Positions 45,042 through 53,346 of a stretch of DNA of 64,000 nt are shown piece by piece. Within the stretch, counting starts at the first letter, position 1, and each line of letters opens with the position of its first letter. This DNA is from Pseudomonas koreensis (GTDB taxonomy: Bacteria; Pseudomonadota; Gammaproteobacteria; Pseudomonadales; Pseudomonadaceae), in contig NZ_JALJWP010000001.1 of the NCBI RefSeq assembly GCF_024169245.1, forward strand, positions 5,751,501 through 5,815,500, in the 5' to 3' direction. Under the pieces are notes generated by a model. That model was not told where the DNA came from. It did not search any database and saw nothing but the letters and a program-made list of their open reading frames with translations. The position numbers were made by a program, and so were the translations under genes.

Positions 45042-46511
45042 TCAATCAACCGAACGCGGCAACTGCAACGTCACCCGCAACCCACCCTCACGCAGATTCT
45101 GCAACGTCACTTCCCCGCCATGGCTATGGGCAATATTGCGCGCAATGCCAAGACCCAACCCATAACCCTGCTGCTGCCCCGCCAACCTGAAGTGCGGTTC
45201 GAACACCTGCTCCAACCGCTGCTGCGGCACGCCCGGCCCTTCATCGTCGACGTGCAAAACAAACGCGCTGTCATCGTCATCGATGTGCAGGTGCGCGTTC
45301 TGTCCATACTTCAAGGCGTTGTCGATCAGGTTGCCGATGCAGCGCTTGAGCGCCAGCGGCTTGCCCGGATACGCCGACAGCGCGCGCCCATGCTGGGTTA
45401 CACGACCGTTGCCATTCGGCGCCAGGTACGGCTCGACCAGACAATCGAGGACATGGTTGAGATCCACCGGCTCGATGTTCTCGTGGATGTCGGTGTCTTT
45501 CACGCATTGCAACGCGCCTTTGACCAGCAGCTCCAGCTCATCCAGATCGCGGCCGAACTTGGCTTGCAGCTGTTCGTCCTCGAGCAGCTCGACGCGCAAA
45601 CGCAAGCGGGTGATCGGCGTGCGCAAGTCGTGGGAAATCGCGCTGAACAACTGGCTGCGCTCGGTCAGGTAGCGGCTGATGCGTTCGCGCATGGTGTTGA
45701 ACGCGCGCCCGACCTCCACCACTTCACTGCCGCCGCCCTCCGCCACTGGCTCGACGTCGGCGCCCAGCGACAGATCCCGCGCCGCCCGTGCCAGACGCTT
45801 GAGCGGCCGGCTCTGCCAGTGCACGAGCAGGCCGATGAACAACAACAGAAAGCCGCTGGTCAGGACGATGAACCACACCTGCTGCGCCGGCAGGCCTTGC
45901 TCTTCGAGACTGGTGTAGGGCTCGGGCAGCAACGAGGCGATGTACAACCACTCGCCCGGGGCCATCTGAATTTGAGTGACCAGCACCGGCGGATTCACCG
46001 GTTCAAGCGTCAACGCGTAATGCGCCCAGGAGCGCGGCAATTCATCGAGTTTCAGTCCGGCGTTGAAAATGCGCAGGTCTTCGGGACTGACGAAGGTCAC
46101 CGAAATATCCGTGTCATGGCCAAGCGACTGGCGCAGCACCTCATCCACCGCTTGCATCACCGCGGCCTTGCGCGGCGTCACTGGCAGCACGTCCATGCCC
46201 AAGGGCTTGTCGTTGAGGGTCACGACAAACCGGGTGCCGCCCATGCTGCGCAATTGATCGAGCACCAGCGGTCGATAGGCCACCGGCAAGGAACGGAAAT
46301 AACTGACGCTGGCGGTCATCGAATGGGCCAGGCTGCGGGCGCTGGTGACCAGGCCTTCGAGCTGGGTGGCGCGCAACTGCGAAACCCAGATCACACTCGA
46401 CAGCGTCTGTGCGAACAGCACCGCCAGCAGGGTCAGCAGCAACATCCGTCCGAGCAATGAGCGCGGCACCGGCACGCGGCTGGCGAACTTGCGCAGCGCC
46501 TCAGTGAGCAT
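45042..46511 (-). CDS. gtrS: Sensor histidine kinase GtrS
   Basis: This 489-residue inner-membrane kinase has helices at about residues 20-42 and 215-235 bracketing a periplasmic sensor, then HAMP, the phospho-acceptor box SAISHDLRTPITRLRLRVEL with its His, the N box NLIDNALKYG and the G box GYGLGLGIARNIAHSHGG. In P. aeruginosa GtrS senses gluconate or 2-ketogluconate and controls glucose transport through GltR. It overlaps the gltR gene by 11 bases, and the start at 46511 follows from that. Confidence 0.92.
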   Translation of the reverse strand: MLTEALRKFASRVPVPRSLLGRMLLLTLLAVLFAQTLSSVIWVSQLRATQLEGLVTSARSLAHSMTASVSYFRSLPVAYRPLVLDQLRSMGGTRFVVTLNDKPLGMDVLPVTPRKAAVMQAVDEVLRQSLGHDTDISVTFVSPEDLRIFNAGLKLDELPRSWAHYALTLEPVNPPVLVTQIQMAPGEWLYIASLLPEPYTSLEEQGLPAQQVWFIVLTSGFLLLFIGLLVHWQSRPLKRLARAARDLSLGADVEPVAEGGGSEVVEVGRAFNTMRERISRYLTERSQLFSAISHDLRTPITRLRLRVELLEDEQLQAKFGRDLDELELLVKGALQCVKDTDIHENIEPVDLNHVLDCLVEPYLAPNGNGRVTQHGRALSAYPGKPLALKRCIGNLIDNALKYGQNAHLHIDDDDSAFVLHVDDEGPGVPQQRLEQVFEPHFRLAGQQQGYGLGLGIARNIAHSHGGEVTLQNLREGGLRVTLQLPRSVD

Positions 46512-47232
46512 TGCCGGCAACCACATTGGCTGCCAACTGATAACCGCTGCCACGTACGGTGCGAATCAGCCGTGGCGGTTTTTCGGTGTCGCGCAGGCGT
46601 TGGCGCAAACGGCTGACGGCCATGTCAACGATGCGATCGAGCGGCATCAGATCGCGGCCACGGGTGGCATTGCCGATGGTGTCGCGGTCGAGGATTTGCT
46701 GCGGGTGGTCAAGGAACAGTTTCAGCAGAGCAAAATCGGCGCCGGAAAGAATCACTTCCTCGCCGTCGGTGTGGAACAGCCGATGACTGACCGTGTCCAG
46801 GCGCCAGTCGTCAAAGGCCAGCACTTCGCTGCCGCTGCGTTCGTGAGCGAATTGCGCGCGGCGCAGCAAGGCCTTGATTCGCGCTTGCAGTTCGCGCGGG
46901 CTGAACGGTTTGCCGAGGTAGTCGTCGGCACCGAGTTCCAGACCGATCACCCGGTCGGCTTCGTCGGAACTGGCGGTCAGCATGATGATCGGCACCTGCG
47001 CCTGACGCGGATGCTGACGCACCCAACGGCACAGGCTGAAACCGTCTTCGTCGGGCAGCATGACATCGAGGATCACCAGATCGCTCGGCGCCTCGTTGAG
47101 CGCCTGACGAAAACCGGCGCCATCGGCGGTGGCCCGCACCTGAAACCCGGCGCGGGTCAGGTAGGTTTCCAGCAACTCGCGTATTTCCTGGTCGTCATCG
47201 ACCAACAATATCGACTTGTTGACTGAGCTCAC
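46501..47232 (-). CDS. gltR: Response regulator GltR
   Basis: This 243-residue OmpR/PhoB-type regulator has a receiver domain (SILLVDDDQEIRELLETYL, phospho-acceptor Asp in DLVILDVMLPDEDG, Lys in YLGKPFSPREL) and a winged-helix DNA-binding domain (DTEKPPRLIRTVRGSGYQL at the end). With GtrS it regulates oprB and the gts transport genes as well as glucose genes. It precedes gtrS in the transcript. Confidence 0.93.
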   Translation of the reverse strand: MSSVNKSILLVDDDQEIRELLETYLTRAGFQVRATADGAGFRQALNEAPSDLVILDVMLPDEDGFSLCRWVRQHPRQAQVPIIMLTASSDEADRVIGLELGADDYLGKPFSPRELQARIKALLRRAQFAHERSGSEVLAFDDWRLDTVSHRLFHTDGEEVILSGADFALLKLFLDHPQQILDRDTIGNATRGRDLMPLDRIVDMAVSRLRQRLRDTEKPPRLIRTVRGSGYQLAANVVAGNAH

Positions 47233-47308
47233 TTCGAAGGCATCCTTGTTGTTGGAGTTGGGGCGGATTATGCCTTAAGCGCTGATTTTACAAACACCAC
47301 AAAACCAC

Positions 47309-47397
47309 TGTGGGAGCGAGCCTGCTCGCGAATCGGGTTTACCTTCAACGCATTTGCTGACTGATACACCGCTTTCGCGAGCAGGCTCGCTCCCACA
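47309..47397. repeat. Family A REP pair
   Basis: Inverted GTGGGAGCGAGCCTGCTCGC units flank a variable middle. It lies between glk and gltR, both on the minus strand. Confidence 0.92.
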
Positions 47398-47411
47398 CGG
47401 GCGATTGCATT

Positions 47412-48371
47412 TCAGGGTCGAGTCGCTTGATCCAGCGCCACACCGGCGCCGACCAGGCCGGAATACGGTGCCGTCACCAGCCACACCGGAATGCCTTTGA
47501 AGTAGTCGCTCATGCAGCCCTTGTCGGCGAAGCAGCGAGCGAAGCCGCTTTCGAGGAAGAAATCGGCGAAGCGTGGAATCACCCCGCCGACGATAAACAC
47601 ACCGCCGCGCGCGCCGGTGGTGAGCACATTGTTGCCGGCGACGCGACCGAGCCAGCAGCAGAACTGCTCGAGCACTTCCAGAGCAATCGGGTCACCGGCC
47701 AGACCGGCGGCGGTGATCGCCTCTGGCGTTTCAAGCGTAGGCTCATGGCCATCCACCGCACAGATCGCCCGGTACAGCCGCGGCAGGCCGCCGCCGCTCA
47801 ACGCGGTTTCCGCGCTGACATGGCCGATCTCGTTGTAGATGTGCTGCCACAGTTGCGTTTCGCGCGGGCTGCTCAGCGGCAGGTCGACGTGGCCGCCCTC
47901 GCCCGGCAACGCGGCAAAGCGACCTTCGCCGAGGTCGAGCAAGGTGCCGACACCCAGGCCAGTGCCCGGGCCGATCACCACCGCCGGGCGCAACGGCTCC
48001 GGCGTGCCTTCGCAGACCACGCGGAATTCGCCCGGCTGCAAACGGGTCATGCCCAGCGCCATCGCCGAGAAGTCGTTGGTCAGCAACAATTGGTCGACCT
48101 GCAAGGTCTTGCAGAACGCGCTACGACTCAGCCGCCAATGATTGTTGGTGAACTTGAATTCGTCGCCGCTCACCGGTCCCGCCACCGACAGGCACACCGA
48201 ACCGATTGAACCCGGCGCCAGGCCAAGACCGCCCAGGTACAAGCCGATCGCCTCTTCCGGCGTCGCGAAGTCGGCCGTGGCCAGCACCTGAACCGATTGC
48301 AGTTGCTGGTTTTGCCACAACGCGAAACGCGCGTTGGTGCCTCCGATGTCACCGACCAAAGCCAGTTTCAA
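47412..48371 (-). CDS. glk: Glucokinase Glk
   Basis: This 319-residue ROK-independent bacterial glucokinase makes glucose 6-phosphate from glucose and ATP. The phosphate-1 motif reads [12 protein letters not shown] (residues about 7-18), followed by [13 protein letters not shown] and [14 protein letters not shown]. Its start overlaps the edd stop by four bases (ATGA), so edd and glk are coupled. It supplies Zwf. Confidence 0.94.
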   Translation of the reverse strand: MKLALVGDIGGTNARFALWQNQQLQSVQVLATADFATPEEAIGLYLGGLGLAPGSIGSVCLSVAGPVSGDEFKFTNNHWRLSRSAFCKTLQVDQLLLTNDFSAMALGMTRLQPGEFRVVCEGTPEPLRPAVVIGPGTGLGVGTLLDLGEGRFAALPGEGGHVDLPLSSPRETQLWQHIYNEIGHVSAETALSGGGLPRLYRAICAVDGHEPTLETPEAITAAGLAGDPIALEVLEQFCCWLGRVAGNNVLTTGARGGVFIVGGVIPRFADFFLESGFARCFADKGCMSDYFKGIPVWLVTAPYSGLVGAGVALDQATRP

Positions 48372-50194
48372 TTAAGCGTCTCCAGGGCAGAAGTGAAGGC
48401 GCTGGCGCCCTGCTCCGCCGAGCTGAAGGCCATGCGCATGAAGCCAAACAACTCGCGGCCGCTGCCAATGTTGTTGCCCAACAGGCCCTTGGCAGGTTCG
48501 CGCGCTGCAAATTCGGCGGCGTCGACCTTGAGTTCCAAGGTGCCTTTGACGCCATCGACGCGGATGATATCGCCCTCTTGCACCCGCGCCAAAGCACCAC
48601 CGACATAAGCTTCGGGGCTGACGTGAATCGCCGCCGGGATTTTCCCCGACGCGCCGGACATGCGCCCATCGGTCACCAGCGCTACTTTGAAGCCGCGATC
48701 CTGCAGCACGCCGAGGAACGGCGTCATCTTGTGCAGCTCCGGCATGCCGTTGGAACGCGGGCCCTGGAAGCGCATCACCGCGACAAAATCCTTCTCCAGC
48801 AGACCGGCCTTGAACGCATCGGCCAGATCCTGCTGATCCTGGAAGACCATCGCCGGTGCTTCGACGATCTGGTTTTCCAGCGCGACGGCAGACACTTTCA
48901 TCACGCCGCGACCGAGATTGCCTTCCATCACCCGCAGTCCGCCTTCTTGCGAGAACGCACGGGACACCGGACGGAGGATGTTTTCGTCGAGGCTGTCAGT
49001 CGGGCCTTCGCGCCAGACCAGCTCACCGTTATCGAGGAACGGTTCCTTGGTGTACTGGCTCAGGCCATGACCGAGCACGGTGTTGACGTCTTCGTGCAGC
49101 AGACCGGCGCCTAGCAGTTCGCGAATCAGGAACGACATGCCGCCGGCGGCCTGGAAGTGATTGATGTCAGCTTTGCCGTTCGGATAGACGTGGCTCAGGG
49201 TCGGCACGACTTCGGAGAGGTCGGCCATGTCTTGCCAGGTCAGTTGAATGCCCGCGGCCATGGCGATGGCCGGCATGTGCAGGGTGTGATTGGTCGATCC
49301 GCCAGTGGCGTGCAGGGCAACGATGGAGTTGACCAGCGCCTTCTCGTCGACGATTTCGCCGATCGGCATGAAGTTGCCGTTCTGCTTGGTCAGGCGCGTG
49401 ACCTGGTGCGCGGCTTCGCGGGTCAGCGCGTCGCGCAACGGTGTATTCGGGTTGACGAAGGACGCGCCCGGCAAGTGCAGGCCCATGACTTCCATCAGCA
49501 ACTGGTTGGTGTTGGCGGTGCCGTAGAACGTGCAGGTGCCCGGGCTGTGGTAGGACTTCATCTCCGATTCCAGCAGCTCTTCACGGGTGGCCTTGCCTTC
49601 GGCGTACTTCTGGCGGACGTCGGCTTTTTCCTTGTTGGAAATCCCCGAAACCATCGGCCCGCCCGGGACGAAGATCGTTGGCAAATGACCGAAGCGCAGC
49701 GAGCCCATCATCAAGCCCGGAACAATCTTGTCGCAGATGCCGAGCATCAGCGCACCGTCGAACATGTTGTGCGACAGCGCCACGGCGGTCGACATGGCGA
49801 TCACTTCGCGACTTGGCAGGCTCAGTTCCATGCCCGGCTCGCCCTGGGTCACGCCGTCACACATCGCCGGAGTGCCGCCGGCGAACTGGCCGACCGAGCC
49901 AATCTCGCGCAGTGCATTCTTGATCTGTTGGGGGAAAACTTCGTACGGCTGGTGCGCCGAAAGCATGTCGTTATACGAAGACACAATGGCGATGTTCGCC
50001 GAGTTCATCATCCGCAGGCTGTGCTTGTCTTCCGTGCCGCACCCGGCCACGCCGTGGGCGAAGTTGGCGCATTGCAGCTTGCCGCGCATCGGGCCGTCGG
50101 TGGCAGCGCCGCGAATCAATGCAAGGTAAGCCTGACGCGTGGCGCGGCTGCGGGCGATAAGCCGTTCGGTGACCTCAAGAACGCGGGGATGCAT
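48368..50194 (-). CDS. edd: 6-Phosphogluconate dehydratase Edd
   Basis: This 608-residue iron-sulfur dehydratase of the IlvD/Edd family converts 6-phosphogluconate to KDPG. Cys ligands lie in [17 protein letters not shown] and in [37 protein letters not shown] is the C-terminal signature. Length is typical. It is divergent from gap, and two perfect HexR boxes lie in the 220-base gap, so HexR probably represses both sides. Confidence 0.95.
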   Translation of the reverse strand: MHPRVLEVTERLIARSRATRQAYLALIRGAATDGPMRGKLQCANFAHGVAGCGTEDKHSLRMMNSANIAIVSSYNDMLSAHQPYEVFPQQIKNALREIGSVGQFAGGTPAMCDGVTQGEPGMELSLPSREVIAMSTAVALSHNMFDGALMLGICDKIVPGLMMGSLRFGHLPTIFVPGGPMVSGISNKEKADVRQKYAEGKATREELLESEMKSYHSPGTCTFYGTANTNQLLMEVMGLHLPGASFVNPNTPLRDALTREAAHQVTRLTKQNGNFMPIGEIVDEKALVNSIVALHATGGSTNHTLHMPAIAMAAGIQLTWQDMADLSEVVPTLSHVYPNGKADINHFQAAGGMSFLIRELLGAGLLHEDVNTVLGHGLSQYTKEPFLDNGELVWREGPTDSLDENILRPVSRAFSQEGGLRVMEGNLGRGVMKVSAVALENQIVEAPAMVFQDQQDLADAFKAGLLEKDFVAVMRFQGPRSNGMPELHKMTPFLGVLQDRGFKVALVTDGRMSGASGKIPAAIHVSPEAYVGGALARVQEGDIIRVDGVKGTLELKVDAAEFAAREPAKGLLGNNIGSGRELFGFMRMAFSSAEQGASAFTSALETLN

Positions 50195-50314
50195 GTGTAG
50201 AACTCCAGGCTAACGGATGTGGCGACCTGATTGTCTATGCTGGTCAAACGCCGTTGTTGTTGGAATGACAGACGGCTTTTTTGACCATTCGGACCAGTTG
50301 ATTCAGGTCACTCG

Positions 50315-50329
50315 TTGTAGATAAAACAA
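50315..50329. promoter_or_regulatory. HexR box (TTGT-N7-ACAA), edd-gap gap
   Basis: TTGTAGATAAAACAA fits the HexR motif TTGT-N7-ACAA exactly. It lies between the divergent edd and gap genes. Confidence 0.65.
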
Positions 50330-50376
50330 AATATTGCCACTAAAAAGGCTTGTTTTCTATTTTTATGCGAATAATC

Positions 50377-50391
50377 TTGTAATTCAAACAA
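50377..50391. promoter_or_regulatory. HexR box (TTGT-N7-ACAA), upstream of gap
   Basis: TTGTAATTCAAACAA fits the motif exactly. It ends 23 bases before the gap start codon. Confidence 0.67.
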
Positions 50392-50414
50392 CAAAACGAC
50401 GGCGGCGCTGTTCC

Positions 50415-51416
50415 ATGACTCTTCGAATCGCAATCAATGGTTTTGGCCGCATCGGCCGTAATGTCCTGCGCGCACTGTATACCCAAGGCTATCGTCAAGA
50501 CCTGCAGATCGTCGCGATCAACGATCTGGGTGACAGTTCGATCAATGCCCATCTGCTCAAATACGACACCGTCCACGGCACGTTCGACGCCGAAGTGGCC
50601 CACGATAACGAGAGCCTGACGGTCAATGGCGACCGCATCGCGGTCAGCGCCATTCGCAACCCGGCCGACCTGCCATGGGCTGCGGAAAAAATCGACGTGG
50701 TCTTCGAATGCACGGGTCTGTTCACCGACCGTGCCAAAGCCGCCGCGCATATCAGCGCCGGCGCCCGCAAGGTAATCATCTCAGCGCCGGCCAAAGGCGC
50801 CGACGCCACTGTGGTTTATGGCGTCAACCACGATATCTTGCGTCAGTCGCACCAGATCATTTCCAACGCCTCGTGCACCACCAACTGCCTGGCGCCAGTG
50901 GCGCAGGTGCTGCATCGCGAGCTGGGCATCGAAAGCGGCCTGATGACCACCATCCACGCCTACACCAACGACCAGAACCTTACCGACGTCTATCATAGCG
51001 ACCCGTACCGCGCCCGTTCGGCCACGCAGAACATGATCCCGAGCAAGACCGGCGCTGCCGAAGCGGTGGGCCTGGTGCTGCCGGAACTGGCCGGCAAACT
51101 GACCGGCATGGCCGTGCGTGTGCCGGTGATCAACGTGTCGCTGGTCGACCTCACCGTGCAACTGAAGAAAGAAGCCAGCGCCGACGAAGTCAACGCCCTG
51201 CTGAAAGCGGCCAGCCAGCATTCGAAAATCCTCGGTTACAACACCTTGCCGCTGGTTTCCAGCGACTTCAACCACAACCCGCTGTCGTCGATCTTCGACG
51301 CCAACCACACCAAAGTCAGCGGCAAGTTGCTCAAGGTGCTGGCCTGGTACGACAACGAATGGGGCTTCTCCAACCGCATGCTGGATAACTGCCTGGCGTT
51401 GTGTAACGCCGAATAA
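50415..51416 (+). CDS. gap: Glyceraldehyde-3-phosphate dehydrogenase (type I)
   Basis: This 333-residue NAD-dependent enzyme oxidises the glyceraldehyde 3-phosphate released by Eda. The Rossmann motif [15 protein letters not shown] (residues about 6-20) and the active-site [10 protein letters not shown] with the catalytic Cys near residue 155 are intact, as is [12 protein letters not shown] near the end. The ATG at 50415 is chosen because the two HexR boxes and the lack of family sequence exclude the longer frame; no strong ribosome site is visible. Confidence 0.95.
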   Translation: MTLRIAINGFGRIGRNVLRALYTQGYRQDLQIVAINDLGDSSINAHLLKYDTVHGTFDAEVAHDNESLTVNGDRIAVSAIRNPADLPWAAEKIDVVFECTGLFTDRAKAAAHISAGARKVIISAPAKGADATVVYGVNHDILRQSHQIISNASCTTNCLAPVAQVLHRELGIESGLMTTIHAYTNDQNLTDVYHSDPYRARSATQNMIPSKTGAAEAVGLVLPELAGKLTGMAVRVPVINVSLVDLTVQLKKEASADEVNALLKAASQHSKILGYNTLPLVSSDFNHNPLSSIFDANHTKVSGKLLKVLAWYDNEWGFSNRMLDNCLALCNAE

Positions 51417-51438
51417 TTCCAGGTATTCAACCAATCCC

Positions 51439-51527
51439 TGTGGGAGCGAGCTTGCTCGCGAAAGCGATCCGTCAGTCGATATTCAATTGCCTGACACCCC
51501 GTCTTCGCGAGCAAGCTCGCTCCCACA
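51439..51527. repeat. Family A REP pair, GAGCTTGCTCGC variant
   Basis: Inverted GTGGGAGCGAGCTTGCTCGC units, with the loop of the inner hairpin TT instead of CT in both arms. The same variant recurs at 56661, flanking the haem locus on the other side. Confidence 0.92.
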
Positions 51528-51573
51528 TGTGATCCGATTTCAATTTGAAATCAGCACTTGACCATTCAGCTGG

Positions 51574-51590
51574 ATGATAAGCATTATCAT
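51574..51590. promoter_or_regulatory. Fur box upstream of the haem-locus sigma gene
   Basis: ATGATAA-GCA-TTATCAT is a perfect inverted repeat that fits the Fur consensus. It lies 26 bases before the sigma-factor start, so the gene should be expressed under iron limitation. Confidence 0.75.
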
Positions 51591-51616
51591 TCGCTCGAAA
51601 TGAATCAGGTCCTCCC

Positions 51617-52135
51617 GTGAGTCAATCGCGCTTCAACCACGTCTTCCTCGCCCAGCGCACTTCCCTGCTGCGCACGCTGGAACGGATGGTCAACAATCAC
51701 AGCACCGCTGAGGACCTGTTGCAGGAGACTTACCTGCGCGTGACCCGCGCGTTGCGCGAGCGGGCCATCGATCACCTTGAACCCTTTGTCTTCCAGACCG
51801 CGCGCAATCTGGCGCTGGATCATTTGCGTGCGCGCAAGATCCATGCGCGAACCATGATCGATGATGTGCCGCAGGACGTGGTGCAGAGCATCGCCGCGCC
51901 GGCCAGCAGCGCGGAAGACGCCGCCCACGCCGAACAACTGCTGGAGCGTTTGAACGTGAGCCTCAGCCAACTCAGCCCACGCCAGCAGCAGATCTTCATC
52001 CTCAGCCGCCTGCACGGGCACAGCTATCAGGAAATCGCCGACGAACTGCACGTGTCGCTGAGCACCGTGCAGAAGGAACTGAAACTGATCATGACAATTT
52101 GCATCGGCGTCGCCGAACGCTTGAATGGCGACTGA
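51617..52135 (+). CDS. FecI-like ECF sigma factor of the haem uptake locus
   Basis: This 172-residue ECF sigma factor of the iron-starvation type has region 2 at residues about 10-75 (HSTAEDLLQETYLRVTRAL, ARNLALDHLRARK) and region 4 at about 110-160 (LSRLHGHSYQEIADELHVSL). It starts at a GTG just after a Fur box. It is followed by the FecR anti-sigma and a TonB receptor with signalling domain, the classical cell-surface signalling trio, as in the Has and Hxu haem systems. Confidence 0.9.
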   Translation: MSQSRFNHVFLAQRTSLLRTLERMVNNHSTAEDLLQETYLRVTRALRERAIDHLEPFVFQTARNLALDHLRARKIHARTMIDDVPQDVVQSIAAPASSAEDAAHAEQLLERLNVSLSQLSPRQQQIFILSRLHGHSYQEIADELHVSLSTVQKELKLIMTICIGVAERLNGD

Positions 52136-52258
52136 AGCTGTAGGGCTTTTCTGTAAGTGGCAGGATCGACTGCACTGATCACCGTGCTTTGCTACCCTTG
52201 CCCGACTTTTACGCTGCAATAAAAAACAGCCGTGCACAGACACTGCCGAGGAACCACC

Positions 52259-53224
52259 GTGACGCACACCCACCGCCCGCCTTCGCCCGATTCGGCGCGG
52301 GACGCTGCAGCTGCAATGGACCAGGCGCTGGACTGGCTCATCGTGCTCGGCAGCCCGGACGAGGAACAGACCCGGCAATTTCATGCCTGGCTGGCGGCGG
52401 ATCCGTTGAATGCCGAGGCGTTCGTCAAGGCCCAGGCGATCTGGGACGGCCCGCAAGTCGCGCTGTGCGCCGAAGCCCTGGCAGCAAAACCGGCAAAGAT
52501 CACTTTCCTCAAACGCTTGCGTCCGCACTGGAAACCGCTGGCCAGCGCTGCGGTGTTGATCCTCGGTCTGTTCAGCTTCAGCAACCTGCCGATGCGCCTG
52601 CAGGCCGATCACCTGACCGTGGTCGGCGAGCGCCAGCGCCTGCAACTGGAAGACGGCTCGAAGGTGCTGCTCAACACCAATTCAGCATTCTCCAGCACCA
52701 TCAATGATCAACAACGTGTGGCCCGGCTGTTTCAGGGCGAGGCGTTCTTCGAGATTGCCAGCGGCCGCAATCAGCCGCTGGAGATCGACGCCGGGCCGGT
52801 CACGGCCAGCGTGCACGACACCGCATTCGCCGTGCGCTACCTCGACGGGGTCGCGCAAGTGAATGTGCAGCGTGGCGATGTCGATCTGCGCGCCACCCAC
52901 AACGATGCCCGCGTGCGCCTGCGTGCCGGGGAAAGCATTCGGATCGGTCCCAACGGATTTGATCGTCCGGCCAAGCTCGACGCCAATGCCGATCTGGCCT
53001 GGATTGAAGGCCGTCTGGTGTTCGAGAACTGTCCGCTGAATCAGGTCCTGGCAGAGCTGCGCCGCTACTACCCGGGCTGGATCATCAACAACAACGAGCG
53101 CCTGGCCGACGTCGCCGTCACCGGTAATTACCGTCTCGACCAGCCGCTCGACGTGGTGCGCTCCCTCGCCCACATCACCTCGGCGCGCCTGCAGGAATTC
53201 CCTGCGCTGGTGATCCTGAACTAA
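52259..53224 (+). CDS. FecR-like anti-sigma/transmembrane signal transducer
   Basis: This 321-residue protein has a cytosolic anti-sigma part (DUF4880-like, residues about 15-60, with DWLIVLGSPDEEQTRQFHAW), one membrane helix at about residues 95-112, and a periplasmic FecR domain (LQLEDGSKVLLNTNSAF, then GEAFFEIA). The GTG at 52259 has GAGGA upstream; the frame opens nine codons earlier. It holds the sigma factor inactive until the receptor's N-terminal domain signals that haem is bound. Confidence 0.88.
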   Translation: MTHTHRPPSPDSARDAAAAMDQALDWLIVLGSPDEEQTRQFHAWLAADPLNAEAFVKAQAIWDGPQVALCAEALAAKPAKITFLKRLRPHWKPLASAAVLILGLFSFSNLPMRLQADHLTVVGERQRLQLEDGSKVLLNTNSAFSSTINDQQRVARLFQGEAFFEIASGRNQPLEIDAGPVTASVHDTAFAVRYLDGVAQVNVQRGDVDLRATHNDARVRLRAGESIRIGPNGFDRPAKLDANADLAWIEGRLVFENCPLNQVLAELRRYYPGWIINNNERLADVAVTGNYRLDQPLDVVRSLAHITSARLQEFPALVILN

Positions 53225-53242
53225 ATGAGAATTATTTTTACT
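53224..53242. promoter_or_regulatory. Possible second Fur box, in front of the receptor gene
   Basis: AATGAGAATTATTTTTACT resembles a Fur site with several mismatches. It lies 105 bases before the receptor start, directly after the fecR-like stop. Confidence 0.4.
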
Positions 53243-53346
53243 CGATAGCCAACGGCAGTACGTCTCGTTATAGCCAATGCAATTGATTCGCATCTAACCA
53301 TGCCGATCAGCACCTATAAAGATTCGTGCGACACGGAGCGCTATCG

